A DNA stretch of 23,855 bases from an uncultured Collinsella sp. (GCA_900542555.1 UQNU01000034.1:1-23855); one strand, 5' to 3'. Positions 7,453-14,632 are shown, numbered from the stretch's first letter. The notes: a model not told the origin generated them from the letters alone. Numbers and translations are program-made.

Positions 7453-8028
7453 ATGCCCACGTCACAAAGCCAGAAAAAAGAAGCCATCGCCCAGGCGACC
7501 GAGCAGGAGCTCGCATCACTCGCGGGTCGCGGCGTGCGTATCGCGGGCAACGCGTGCTCGCCGATTGTGCTGGTAAAAGGTGATTTAGACGATGCCGAGC
7601 GTGCGGGCGGCGAGCTGGCTGCCGGTCCGGACGGTGCCGCGCTGCGCAAGGCGCTCGGTGCCATCGGCTACGCGCCCGAGGATTTCTGCGTGCTGGCGAG
7701 CGTCGCCGGCGCGGGCGACGGAGCGGTTGCGACAGGCGAGGGCCTGCCGTGCGAGCTGTTCCGCGAGGCGCTCGAGGCCTTGGACCCCGAGGCAGTCCTG
7801 CTGCTGGACGATCGCGCGGCCGATACCATGCGCGAGACCTATGCCGACATGCTCGTGGCAATCGACGACTTTGATACCGCCATGCTCAAGCCCGGCCTGG
7901 TCGCCCATGTGCAGGGTCGTCGTGTGCTTGCGCTCGACGGTTTTGAGGCGGCGCTCACTGACAAAGCCGCCAAGCAGCGCATGTGGGCATACATCAAGCA
8001 GCTGACCCCGGCAGCCGCGCCGCTGTAG
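7453..8028 (+). CDS. Uncharacterised protein with a possible degenerate uracil-DNA-glycosylase-like fold
   Basis: A 191-residue soluble protein with no signal or membrane segment. The start at 7453 is chosen over the ATG at 7423 because GGAG lies 5 nt upstream and the earlier ATG overlaps the TATAAT. No confident family assignment. Three segments, in order, resemble landmarks of family-4/5 uracil-DNA glycosylases: GPDGAALRKALGAIGYAPED with FCVL (compare the G..G.LLD..L..IGL...VYI block), ELFREALEALDPEAVLLLDD (compare the QL.LL.P..IV.LG block), and a C-terminal DGFEAALTDKAAKQRMWAYI (compare the HP..LL....K...W..L block). The catalytic GEAPG and HPS motifs and the Fe-S cysteines are absent, so base excision is unlikely if the relation is real. 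It is monocistronic between trxA and the kinase gene. Confidence 0.6.
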   Translation: MPTSQSQKKEAIAQATEQELASLAGRGVRIAGNACSPIVLVKGDLDDAERAGGELAAGPDGAALRKALGAIGYAPEDFCVLASVAGAGDGAVATGEGLPCELFREALEALDPEAVLLLDDRAADTMRETYADMLVAIDDFDTAMLKPGLVAHVQGRRVLALDGFEAALTDKAAKQRMWAYIKQLTPAAAPL

Positions 8029-8087
8029 CGGACTGGCGCCGGCAAGGCGGCCCTGGCGGGTCGAGACCAGCGCCGGCTTGTCGCGCC

Positions 8088-9365
8088 TTACATCACGGCG
8101 CGCAGCTCAAACCGGTCGCCGTTGATGCGGAACTGGCAGTTGCCGTTCATGCGCTCGACGGCAAGCTTAATGCTTTTGGTTCCAAAGCCGTGTCCGGTGT
8201 GCCCGGCTACGGGTATGCCGTCGACCATGCGCGGCGGGCGCCCAAACGTGTTGGAGACCAAAAGGAGCAGTTGACCGTCCTCGCAACGCAGATCCAGATC
8301 GACAAGTCGTTTGCCCTGGGGAGCGGCGCTCGCGGCGACGATGGCGTTGTCCAGGGCGTTTGAGAGCACGCTAAACAGATCGACGTCGGCTACATGGACG
8401 CTCTCGGGCACGGCAGCGCGCAAATCGGCGGTGATGCCGTTTCGGTTGATATCGGAGCTAAATGACGAAAGCGCGATATTGACCGTGTCGTTGGCGCAGT
8501 AGCGGCGCACGGCGGTGCGGTCGTTCGTCTCACAGAGCTCGTCGATGCGCTCGAGCGCCTCGACGATGTGGCCCTCCTCGATCAAAGCCGCAAGGCCGCG
8601 CAGGAAGTGCCGCATGTCATGGCGGAGGACCGAAAGCTCGCGTCCAGATTGGCGCCAAGCCTCGAGCTCCTTGATGGCTGCGCTGTCGCGGGTCGCGAGC
8701 ATCCAGCGTTCACGCTCGGCAGTTTCCTTTGCCTCGTATTCACGTAGATACACAGCAAGAAACATAAGGTAGAACGCGCAAAGCGCAAACGCCAAAAACT
8801 CAACCGTCACCACGGAGCCCGAGTGGAAGAGCGTAGTGTAGACATTGGTGGCGTAGTCAAAGATGTAATAGACGAGCGGCAGAATGAGCAAAATTTCGAG
8901 CTCGGTGGGGCTTTTGACCGCCAGGCGCGGACCGATGTCGCTGGCCCAATGCAGCAGGATCGCAAAGACGACGGCCGTGGTGATAATGCGTGCCACGTAG
9001 TACGCGATTTGCGAGTCGGTGGCGGCGAGCGCGGCGATGCCCATCCAGTTGCTGAACTGGCAGCTCAGATAAGCACTGGTGACGCCCAGCACAACGAGCA
9101 GCGGGCTCAGGCGATAGCGCACGCACAGATAGATGACGAACGGCAGATGCACGACGAGCGGATATGCCTGACGGGCGAAAAGCTCGCCGCCGACGGCATC
9201 GGCGAGGCCGAATGCGCATCCGGTTACGGCGCCGACCATCACCAGCTCAAGCGCATGACGCCGGTTGATCTCGATGCCGCAGAGCGCCGCCGAGGCAAAA
9301 ACGCCAAAAAGCAGGGTCGTTGCGTGGTGGATTGCCCAAAGTAACATCTCGACCGCGGGGAGCAT
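8088..9365 (-). CDS. Membrane sensor histidine kinase, AgrC/LytS-like (GHKL ATPase)
   Basis: A 425-residue sensor kinase. Residues ~5-206 hold six or seven hydrophobic segments (about 5-30, 37-60, 66-82, 86-103, 121-140, 156-171, 186-206) with short loops. A coiled-coil linker (~207-245, EYEAKETAERERW onward) leads to the H-box LRHDMRHFL with H249 as phosphoacceptor, the N-box SNALDNAIVAA (N336, N340) and a glycine-rich box GHTGHGFGTKSI (388-399). This organisation is typical of the HPK10/AgrC-type kinases that pair with LytTR regulators and often sense peptides. The ATG at 9365 shares its A with the regulator stop (TGATG) and has GGAGG 5 nt upstream. A longer in-frame extension to 9524 overlaps the regulator and is rejected. 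No peptide-precursor gene is visible nearby. Confidence 0.93.
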   Translation of the reverse strand: MLPAVEMLLWAIHHATTLLFGVFASAALCGIEINRRHALELVMVGAVTGCAFGLADAVGGELFARQAYPLVVHLPFVIYLCVRYRLSPLLVVLGVTSAYLSCQFSNWMGIAALAATDSQIAYYVARIITTAVVFAILLHWASDIGPRLAVKSPTELEILLILPLVYYIFDYATNVYTTLFHSGSVVTVEFLAFALCAFYLMFLAVYLREYEAKETAERERWMLATRDSAAIKELEAWRQSGRELSVLRHDMRHFLRGLAALIEEGHIVEALERIDELCETNDRTAVRRYCANDTVNIALSSFSSDINRNGITADLRAAVPESVHVADVDLFSVLSNALDNAIVAASAAPQGKRLVDLDLRCEDGQLLLLVSNTFGRPPRMVDGIPVAGHTGHGFGTKSIKLAVERMNGNCQFRINGDRFELRAVM

Positions 9366-10087
9366 CAGCGCCTCCCGCCCTCGAACCGTGCCGCAAAGTA
9401 GGCATCTTGGAAACCCTGCTTGCAGCTGCGCGCCAGCGGGATGCAAGCGCCCGAGCGCATGACGATGTCCGTGCGGTTGAAGTGGTCGATATTGCGCAGG
9501 TTGACCTGGTAGCTGCGGTGGCATTTAAAGAAGCTCGCGTTTTTGGCTAGCTGGTCCTCGATGTTGCGGAACGGCTCGAGCGCCTCGATATCGCGCCCGT
9601 CGCGCAGGTGGAATACCACGTGCTTGTTGCGGGCCTCGGCGTATTCGATATCGGACAGGCGCAGGGCATGGTAGCCAAAGGACGTTTTGGTCACGAGCTC
9701 ATCGGTCGCGGCGGGCCGCATGCTCGAAAGCTCGTCGAGCAGTTGCGCCAGGCGTTCGTACGCTACGGGCTTGAGCAGGTAGTCGAAGGCGCGGACCTCA
9801 TAGGACTCCAGCGCGAACTCGGGCGACGAGGTGAGGAACACTAGGCGCACGGCGGTGTCGGATTGGCGCAGCTCCCGCGCGGTGTCCATGCCGTTGACGA
9901 GCGGCATGATCATGTCGAGCAGAATGATGTCGGCGCGCGATGCGGCATGGCGGGCCGGCAGGTCCTCGCCGCGCGTGACGAGCGCAACGTCGACTGCCGT
10001 GCCTGTCTCGGTCGACCAGCGGTCGATCATCCGGTGCAGTCTATCTCGAAAAGCGACGTCGTCGTCGCAGGCGATAATCTTGAGCAT
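9365..10087 (-). CDS. LytTR-family response regulator
   Basis: A 240-residue AgrA/LytR-like regulator. The receiver domain (1-~120) has the acidic pocket CDDD (8-10), phosphoacceptor D58 in LLDMIMP, T86 in FLTSS and K106 in YLLKP. The LytTR DNA-binding domain (~135-235) has FGYHALRLSDIEYAEARNKHVVFHL and the closing CHRSYQVNLRNIDHFNRTDIVM. Such domains bind paired direct repeats with 12-13 bp spacing. The ATG has AAGGGG 5 nt upstream. It is the first gene of a two-gene operon with the downstream overlapping kinase. Targets cannot be inferred; the 291-bp gap before nadA contains no obvious LytTR direct repeat, and nothing else is apparent at 10088-10272. Confidence 0.94.
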   Translation of the reverse strand: MLKIIACDDDVAFRDRLHRMIDRWSTETGTAVDVALVTRGEDLPARHAASRADIILLDMIMPLVNGMDTARELRQSDTAVRLVFLTSSPEFALESYEVRAFDYLLKPVAYERLAQLLDELSSMRPAATDELVTKTSFGYHALRLSDIEYAEARNKHVVFHLRDGRDIEALEPFRNIEDQLAKNASFFKCHRSYQVNLRNIDHFNRTDIVMRSGACIPLARSCKQGFQDAYFAARFEGGRR

Positions 10088-10293
10088 TCGGGCCCCTTAG
10101 TAGTTCGATTTTGCCACATTGGGTGCGCGCCGCCCGCGGAGGAACACCCCGTTTGCGCCCCACGGTGCGCAACTCGCGCCGAGCAGTATTGCGGTGGCGA
10201 AAGATGCCTCCTGCGCTATCGAGAGCTCGACCATCCTCAGCTTGCCAGTCCGAAAATGGACCTGCCGCATGATTGAATCTTTATTTCAACTTT

Positions 10294-10337
10294 ACACCTA
10301 GGTTTACAGCTGTCTTGTCAGCTGTAAACCTAGGTGT
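10294..10337. promoter_or_regulatory. Perfect 19-bp-arm palindrome upstream of nadA, probable NiaR operator
   Basis: The arms at 10294-10312 (ACACCTAGGTTTACAGCTG) and 10319-10337 (CAGCTGTAAACCTAGGTGT) are exact reverse complements around TCTTGT. The centre reads TGTCTTGTCA, similar to my recollection of NiaR operators in Firmicutes (TGTCTTGACA-like cores). The last gene of the downstream operon is a NiaR homologue, so this is probably an autoregulatory operator responding to nicotinic acid. It overlaps the predicted promoter below. As RNA it would also form a strong hairpin, but it lacks a T-run. Confidence 0.75.
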
Positions 10338-10343
10338 CATACT
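10315..10343 (+). promoter_or_regulatory. Predicted nad operon promoter embedded in the operator
   Basis: The -35 TTGTCA (10315-10320, 5 of 6 consensus) lies 17 bp from the -10 CATACT (10338-10343, 4 of 6). The -35 begins in the operator loop and the spacer is the right operator arm, so a bound repressor would occlude RNA polymerase. Transcription would begin near 10350, about 30 nt before the nadA ATG. Confidence 0.55.
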
Positions 10344-10378
10344 AAAGCCCCAAGATTCGCCAAAAGAGAGGGGCCTTG

Positions 10379-11404
10379 ATGGCACAGAGCGCGAACATGG
10401 ATGCATCGGAGCTTGCACGCGATATCGCGGCCGGCCTGGCATCGGCAACGACGGCAACGGAGCGCGCGGCGCTGGTACCCGCAGAGCTCGTCGAGGCCAT
10501 TCATCAGCTAAAAACCCAACGTGACGCAGTGATCCTGGCACACTATTATGTGGCGCCCGAGGTCCAAGCCGTTGCCGATTACGTCGGCGACAGCTTCTAC
10601 CTTGCAAAGCTCGCCAAGAGCCTGCCGCAGCAGACTATCGTGCTGTGCGGCGTGGAGTTTATGGGCGAGAGCGCCAAGCTGCTCAATCCCACCAAGACCG
10701 TGCTGCTGCCCGAGCCGGGCGCGGACTGTCCCATGGCGCACATGGTCAAGCGCGAGACGGTCGACGCGGCGCGTGCCGAGTATGGCGACGACCTGGCCGT
10801 GGTGTGCTACGTCAACTCCACGGTCGAGATCAAGAGCTGGAGCGACGTGTGCGTCACCAGCTCTAACGCCGTCAAGATCGTCTCCGAGCTGCCGCAGCAG
10901 CACATCTTGTTCATTCCCGACCAGAACCTGGGCCGCTTTGTGGCCGAGCAGGTGCCCCAAAAGCACGTCATCCTCAACAACGGCTACTGCCCGCGTCATC
11001 ACATCATCACCGTCGAGCAGATCGTTGACGCGCAGGAGGCGCACCCCGCCGCGCTCGTGCTGGCTCACCCCGAGTGCAAGGCCGACGTCCTGGCCGAGGC
11101 TGACTACATCGGCTCCACTGCCGGCATCATCAAGTATGCCGAGGAGTCGGACGCCAGCGAGTTCATCATCGTGACGGTCCGCGGCGTGCTCTACGAACTC
11201 GAGCGCCGCTGCCAGGGCACCGGAAAGAAGTTCTACTTCCCCGCGGTGCAGCCCACCTGCGTCAACATGGATCTCATCACGCTCGAAAAGCTCGTGCGCT
11301 GCCTGGAGGCGGGCGAGGGCGAGGTGCAGATTGGCGTGTCGGACGAGGCTGCCGACCAGGCCAAGCTCACGCTCGACCGTATGCTCGAGTACGCAGCACG
11401 CTAG
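10379..11404 (+). CDS. nadA: Quinolinate synthase
   Basis: A 341-residue NadA that condenses iminoaspartate with dihydroxyacetone phosphate to quinolinate, the second step of de novo NAD synthesis. The [4Fe-4S] cluster cysteines are visible as C90 (VLCGVEFM), C204 (NGYCPRHH) and C294 (QPTCVNM). Other family blocks are LAHYYVAPEVQAVADYVGDS, CYVNSTVEIKSWSDVCVTSSNA, FIPDQNLGRFVAEQ and AHPECKADVLAEADYIGST. The cluster is oxygen-labile, consistent with an anaerobe. The ATG at 10379 is preferred over the TTG immediately upstream; GAGGGG lies 5 nt before it. First gene of nadABC-niaR, under the operator at 10294-10337. Complete, typical length. Confidence 0.98.
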   Translation: MAQSANMDASELARDIAAGLASATTATERAALVPAELVEAIHQLKTQRDAVILAHYYVAPEVQAVADYVGDSFYLAKLAKSLPQQTIVLCGVEFMGESAKLLNPTKTVLLPEPGADCPMAHMVKRETVDAARAEYGDDLAVVCYVNSTVEIKSWSDVCVTSSNAVKIVSELPQQHILFIPDQNLGRFVAEQVPQKHVILNNGYCPRHHIITVEQIVDAQEAHPAALVLAHPECKADVLAEADYIGSTAGIIKYAEESDASEFIIVTVRGVLYELERRCQGTGKKFYFPAVQPTCVNMDLITLEKLVRCLEAGEGEVQIGVSDEAADQAKLTLDRMLEYAAR

Positions 11405-11407
11405 GAC

Positions 11408-11442
11408 AATGTGACATGAGGGGCCATCCCTTATGTCACATT
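11408..11442. repeat. Hairpin in the nadA-nadB gap
   Basis: AATGTGACAT (11408-11417) pairs perfectly with ATGTCACATT (11433-11442), and the stem continues inward (G-U, then AGGG with CCCT), giving about 15 pairs around a tiny loop. It fills the 56-nt gap, ending about 5 nt before the nadB ribosome site, with no T-run. It could be an mRNA-stability or processing element or a dispersed repeat rather than a terminator. Confidence 0.6.
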
Positions 11443-11460
11443 ACAAGGGAGAGGATTCCT

Positions 11461-12837
11461 GTGGAAACCAAACAATACCCCGATATGGAGTGTGACGTCG
11501 TCATTGCCGGTTGCGGCGTGGCGGGCCTGTATGCGGCTCTCAATCTGCCGACGAGCACGCGCGTAATCATGCTCTCCAAGGGTGCCGTCGATGAGTGCGA
11601 TTCGATGCTCGCGCAGGGCGGCATCTGTGTACTGCCCGAGGGTTCTGACTACGACGCCTTCTTTGAGGACACCATGCATGCCGGCCACTACGAGAACCGC
11701 CGCGAGAGCGTTGACATCATGATTCGCTCGAGCCGCTCGGTCATCAACGACCTGCTAGCGATGGGCGTGGACTTTGAGCGCAAGGCCGACGGCAGCCTCG
11801 ACTTTACCCGCGAGGGCGCGCACAGCCGCCCGCGCATCGCCTTCCATGCCGATATTACGGGCAAGGAGATTACGACCAAGCTGCTCCAGGCTGTCCGTAA
11901 GCTGGACAACGTGCAGATTCTCGAACACGTTGCCATGACCGACATCCTGACCGCCGAGCGCGATGACGCCACGGTGTGCACCGGCGTTGTCGCCGTTGCC
12001 GTGGATGAGGGCGATTCGGCTCGCCCCGCCGACGAGCTGGCAAATGCCGCTGAGGGCGTGCATACCGGCGGGCCGTTTGAGATTCATGCCCGCCATACGC
12101 TGTGGGCGACGGGTGGTATCGGTGGCGTGTACGATCACTCCACCAACTACCCGCAGCTCACCGGCGACGCCTGCTACATCGCGCAGGAGCACGGCATTAC
12201 GATGGAGCATCTGGACTATGTGCAGATTCACCCCACGGGACTGTTCTCGCCGCAGCCGGGCCGCACCTTCCTGATCAGCGAGAGCTGCCGCGGCGAAGGC
12301 GCGATTCTGCTCAACGCCGCCGGCGAGCGCTTTACCGACGAGTTGCAGCCGCGCGACGTGGTCGCCGCCGCTATTCGCGAGCAGATGAAGCAGGACGGTA
12401 CCGAGCACGAGTGGCTGAGCTTTGCCCCCGTCGAGCGCGACGTGGTGACCGGGCACTTCGCCAACATTCGCGCACGCTGCCTGGAGGACGGTCGCGACAT
12501 CCTGGATGAGCCCATCCCCGTCACGCCCACGCAGCACTACTTTATGGGCGGCGTGTGGGTCGACAAGGACGGCCGCACCTCGATGCCCGAGCTCTACGCC
12601 GCTGGCGAGACGGCCTGCAATGGCGTTCACGGCAAGAATCGCCTGGCTTCCAACAGCCTGCTCGAGTCCCTAGTCTGGGGTCGCCGCGCTGCTTGGCGTA
12701 TGCGCACCGGCGAGTCGCTGGCCGTGGAACAGGCAGGCGAGCCCGCGCTCGATGGACGCCATCGCGCCTTGAGTTCCGATACCCTTGCAATCGATGATCT
12801 GGCCCGTGCCGCCGGCACGCAGGCCGTGGAGGAGTAG
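11461..12837 (+). CDS. nadB: L-aspartate oxidase (short form)
   Basis: A 458-residue flavoprotein that oxidises L-aspartate to iminoaspartate, feeding NadA. The N-terminal dinucleotide motif is GCGVAG (17-22); further landmarks are AQGGIC, REGAHSRPRI, the active-site region QIHPTGLF and ESCRGEGAIL, TPTQHYFMGG, and the FAD-binding AAGETACNGVHGKNRLASNS. In anaerobes fumarate is the expected electron acceptor. The start is a GTG with GGGAGAGGA about 5 nt upstream; an in-frame extension to 11416 lies inside the hairpin and is rejected. After the FAD/capping region only about 45 residues remain, so most of the C-terminal helical domain of the ~540-residue E. coli enzyme is missing; shorter forms are known in other lineages. 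It ends 3 nt before nadC. Confidence 0.96.
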   Translation: METKQYPDMECDVVIAGCGVAGLYAALNLPTSTRVIMLSKGAVDECDSMLAQGGICVLPEGSDYDAFFEDTMHAGHYENRRESVDIMIRSSRSVINDLLAMGVDFERKADGSLDFTREGAHSRPRIAFHADITGKEITTKLLQAVRKLDNVQILEHVAMTDILTAERDDATVCTGVVAVAVDEGDSARPADELANAAEGVHTGGPFEIHARHTLWATGGIGGVYDHSTNYPQLTGDACYIAQEHGITMEHLDYVQIHPTGLFSPQPGRTFLISESCRGEGAILLNAAGERFTDELQPRDVVAAAIREQMKQDGTEHEWLSFAPVERDVVTGHFANIRARCLEDGRDILDEPIPVTPTQHYFMGGVWVDKDGRTSMPELYAAGETACNGVHGKNRLASNSLLESLVWGRRAAWRMRTGESLAVEQAGEPALDGRHRALSSDTLAIDDLARAAGTQAVEE

Positions 12838-12840
12838 ACC

Positions 12841-13701
12841 ATGAATCCCATTACCATGAAACTCGTCGTCGATGATCTGATTCTGCAGGCCCTGCGCGAG
12901 GACATTACCTTTGAGGACGTGAGCACGGCGAGCGTGTGCCCCACGGCGCGCCCCGCCACGGTGGAGCTCATCGCCAAGGCCGACGGCATCATCGCCGGCC
13001 TGGATGTGTTCGCTCGCACCTTTGAGCTGCTGGATTCGCAGAGCTCGGTGCTGTTTGATGTCGTCGACGGTGACGAGGTGCACGCCGGCGACCACGTGGG
13101 CCAGGTGCGCGGCGACGCGCGCGTGCTGCTTTCGGGTGAGCGCGTGGCACTCAACTACCTGCAGCGCATGAGCGGCATCGCTACTTACACGCATCGGATG
13201 GTGGCTGCGCTCGAGGGCACTAAGACCGTGCTTGTCGACACGCGCAAGACCACACCGGGCATGCGTGTGTTTGAAAAGGCGGCAGTCGAGATCGGCGGCG
13301 GCAGCAACCACCGTTACAACCTGTCGACGGCCGTCATGCTCAAGGACAACCACATCGATGCCGCCGGTGGCGTGACGCGTGCGATCGAGATGGCGCGCGC
13401 CCATGCATCGTTTACCGCGACGGTCGAGATTGAGTGCGAGAACCTGGACATGGTACGCGAGGCCGTGGAGGCCGGCGCCGATATCATCATGTTCGACAAC
13501 ATGACCCACGACGACATGGCTGCCGCGATTGAGCTTATCGCCGGTCGCGCCAAGACCGAGTGCTCGGGCAACGTGGACGCCAGCAATATCCGCGCGCTCG
13601 CCGACCTGGGCGTTGACTTTATTAGCTCGGGCGCCCTGACGCACTCCGCGCCAATCCTCGACCTCTCGCTTAAGCACCTGCGTCTGCTGGACGGTAAATA
13701 A
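12841..13701 (+). CDS. nadC: Nicotinate-nucleotide pyrophosphorylase (carboxylating)
   Basis: A 286-residue quinolinate phosphoribosyltransferase that converts quinolinate and PRPP to nicotinate mononucleotide, CO2 and PPi. An N-terminal open-faced sandwich (~1-115) is followed by a TIM-like barrel with VDTRKTTPGMR (phosphate/quinolinate-binding R and K), EIGGGSNHRYNLSTAVMLKDNH, EIECENLD, ADIIMFDNM and ECSGNV, then FISSGALTHSAPILDLSL. GGAGGAG lies just before the ATG, 3 nt after the nadB stop. Its TAA stop overlaps the niaR ATG by one base (TAATG). All active-site motifs are present. Confidence 0.98.
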   Translation: MNPITMKLVVDDLILQALREDITFEDVSTASVCPTARPATVELIAKADGIIAGLDVFARTFELLDSQSSVLFDVVDGDEVHAGDHVGQVRGDARVLLSGERVALNYLQRMSGIATYTHRMVAALEGTKTVLVDTRKTTPGMRVFEKAAVEIGGGSNHRYNLSTAVMLKDNHIDAAGGVTRAIEMARAHASFTATVEIECENLDMVREAVEAGADIIMFDNMTHDDMAAAIELIAGRAKTECSGNVDASNIRALADLGVDFISSGALTHSAPILDLSLKHLRLLDGK

Positions 13702-14246
13702 TGGACGCCCGCGAGCGTCGCCGTGCCATCATGGCCGTGCTCGAGGGGGCCAAGGGGCCCGTATCGGGCAGCGCACTTGCTCGTGAGGTGGGTGTGAGCC
13801 GCCAGGTCGTGGTGCAGGACATCGCCCTGCTGCGCGCCGATGGGCACGATATCGTGGCGACCAACCGTGGTTATGTGCTGCAGGAGGCCCCCAGCAGCCC
13901 CGCTGTGCCCACGCGCTTGGTCAAGGTTCGCCACAGCGTAGAGCAGGCAGGCAATGAGCTCACGAGTATCGTCGACGCCGGAGGCGCCGTGCTCAACGTG
14001 ATCGTCAATCACCGCGTGTACGGTAAGATTACGGCCGACCTGGACATCCGCAATCGTCGCGATGTTGAGCGCTACCTGCACGATATCGAGAGCGGCAAGA
14101 GTTTCCCGCTACTAACGGTGACGAGCGGCTATCACTTCCATCGCATCGCGGCGGAGGACGAGCAAACCCTCGACGAGATCGAGGCCATACTCAAGGAGAA
14201 GGGCTACCTTGCCGATTTAATGCCCTACGAGGATGATCTCTCGTAG
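13701..14246 (+). CDS. niaR: NiaR-type NAD biosynthesis repressor (HTH_11 + 3H domain)
   Basis: A 181-residue DNA-binding protein. Residues ~5-60 form an HTH_11 winged helix (RRAIMAVLEGAKGPVSGSAL, then AREVGVSRQVVVQDIALLRADG), and ~70-172 form the 3H domain, named for conserved histidines: H78, H104 and H145/H147 (VRHSV, VNHRVYG, GYHFHRI). NiaR (YrxA) represses NAD synthesis or niacin uptake genes when nicotinic acid is available; the 3H domain binds metal and effector. Being the last gene of nadABC, translationally coupled to nadC, and with a long palindrome in front of the operon, it most likely autoregulates this operon (inference). Full length, no anomaly. Confidence 0.9.
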   Translation: MDARERRRAIMAVLEGAKGPVSGSALAREVGVSRQVVVQDIALLRADGHDIVATNRGYVLQEAPSSPAVPTRLVKVRHSVEQAGNELTSIVDAGGAVLNVIVNHRVYGKITADLDIRNRRDVERYLHDIESGKSFPLLTVTSGYHFHRIAAEDEQTLDEIEAILKEKGYLADLMPYEDDLS

Positions 14247-14263
14247 CCGACGCTGCATCTATA

Positions 14264-14330
14264 AGTTGCGGTGAAATAGTTCCTAAAATCGGCATCTAAG
14301 CCATAAAACAGGAACTATTCCACCGCAACT
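14264..14330. repeat. Long inverted repeat (21-nt arms, one mismatch)
   Basis: The arm 14264-14284 (starting AGTTGCGGTG, ending AATAGTTCCT) pairs with 14310-14330 (starting AGGAACTATT, ending CACCGCAACT) at 20 of 21 positions around a 25-nt loop that itself contains GGC/GCC. It sits 17 nt past the niaR stop and before the terminator, is flanked by no transposase, and looks like a miniature or REP-like element. Confidence 0.65.
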
Positions 14331-14334
14331 GCCA

Positions 14335-14360
14335 AGGGTCCCGCTCCAAATTAGCTGCCC
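14335..14360 (+). repeat. Second copy of the 93-118 short repeat
   Basis: It begins AGGGTCCCG and ends ATTAGCTGCCC, matching 93-118 at about 20 of 26 positions in the same orientation. At 82-118 the matching TTAGCTACCC is one arm of a hairpin; here the partner arm is absent. Non-coding. Confidence 0.4.
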
Positions 14361-14368
14361 ACACATGC

Positions 14369-14406
14369 AAAAGGAGGCCTCCGCGGCGATGCGGAGGCCT
14401 CCTTTT
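14369..14406. terminator. Bidirectional terminator between nadABC-niaR and the ferredoxin gene
   Basis: A 16-bp perfect stem: 14369-14384 (AAAAGGAGGCCTCCGC) with 14391-14406 (GCGGAGGCCTCCTTTT), loop GGCGAT. A T-run follows on the plus strand and the A-run gives T residues on the minus strand, so it can end both the nad operon and the convergent ferredoxin transcript. Confidence 0.93.
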
Positions 14407-14446
14407 TGTGCACGGTGTACTTTTGAGTGTGCAGGTGGGGGAGTTG

Positions 14447-14632
14447 TTACTCCTCGACGATCTCGGTGATCGCGCCGGCGGGGCAAGCGTCCTGGCAAGC
14501 GCCACAGGCGACGCAGGAATCCTCGTCAGCGACGGTAGCGACGTCCTGGAGCTCCAGAACGCCAGCGGGGCAGGAGTCGACGCAAACGCCACAAGCGATG
14601 CACTCGTCGGCATCAATTACGGGATGAGCCAT
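14447..14632 (-). CDS. 2[4Fe-4S] bacterial-type ferredoxin
   Basis: A 61-residue clostridial-type ferredoxin with two CxxCxxCxxxCP motifs: C11, C14, C17, C21 and C40, C43, C46, C50. Each cluster takes three cysteines from one motif and the fourth from the other. It is a soluble low-potential electron carrier, a likely partner of pyruvate:ferredoxin oxidoreductase, hydrogenases or similar enzymes in an anaerobe. The start at 14632 (MAHPVIDADE) is chosen because the ferredoxin fold begins there and GAGAGG lies about 8 nt upstream; the in-frame extension to 14698 is not conserved-looking. Monocistronic; its 3' end shares the bidirectional terminator. Confidence 0.96.
   Translation of the reverse strand: MAHPVIDADECIACGVCVDSCPAGVLELQDVATVADEDSCVACGACQDACPAGAITEIVEE

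Noticed and set aside
8029..8087. GCGCCGGC palindromes between the 7453 gene and the kinase gene as a terminator
   Set aside because: The two GC blocks are self-palindromic and do not form a continuous stem with a T-run on either strand.
9366..9524. N-terminal extension of the histidine kinase
   Set aside because: It would overlap the response regulator by 160 bp; the ATG at 9365 has GGAGG and the TGATG overlap typical of such operons.
10294..10337. Palindrome before nadA as a terminator of upstream transcription
   Set aside because: The upstream gene is on the opposite strand, no T-run follows, and the sequence overlaps a plausible promoter for nadA; an operator explains it better.
11755..12630. 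291-codon open frame on the minus strand
   Set aside because: Antisense to nadB; no start signal and low-complexity translation.
12670..13677. 335-codon open frame on the minus strand
   Set aside because: Antisense to nadC and the end of nadB, both with complete motifs; a compositional shadow.
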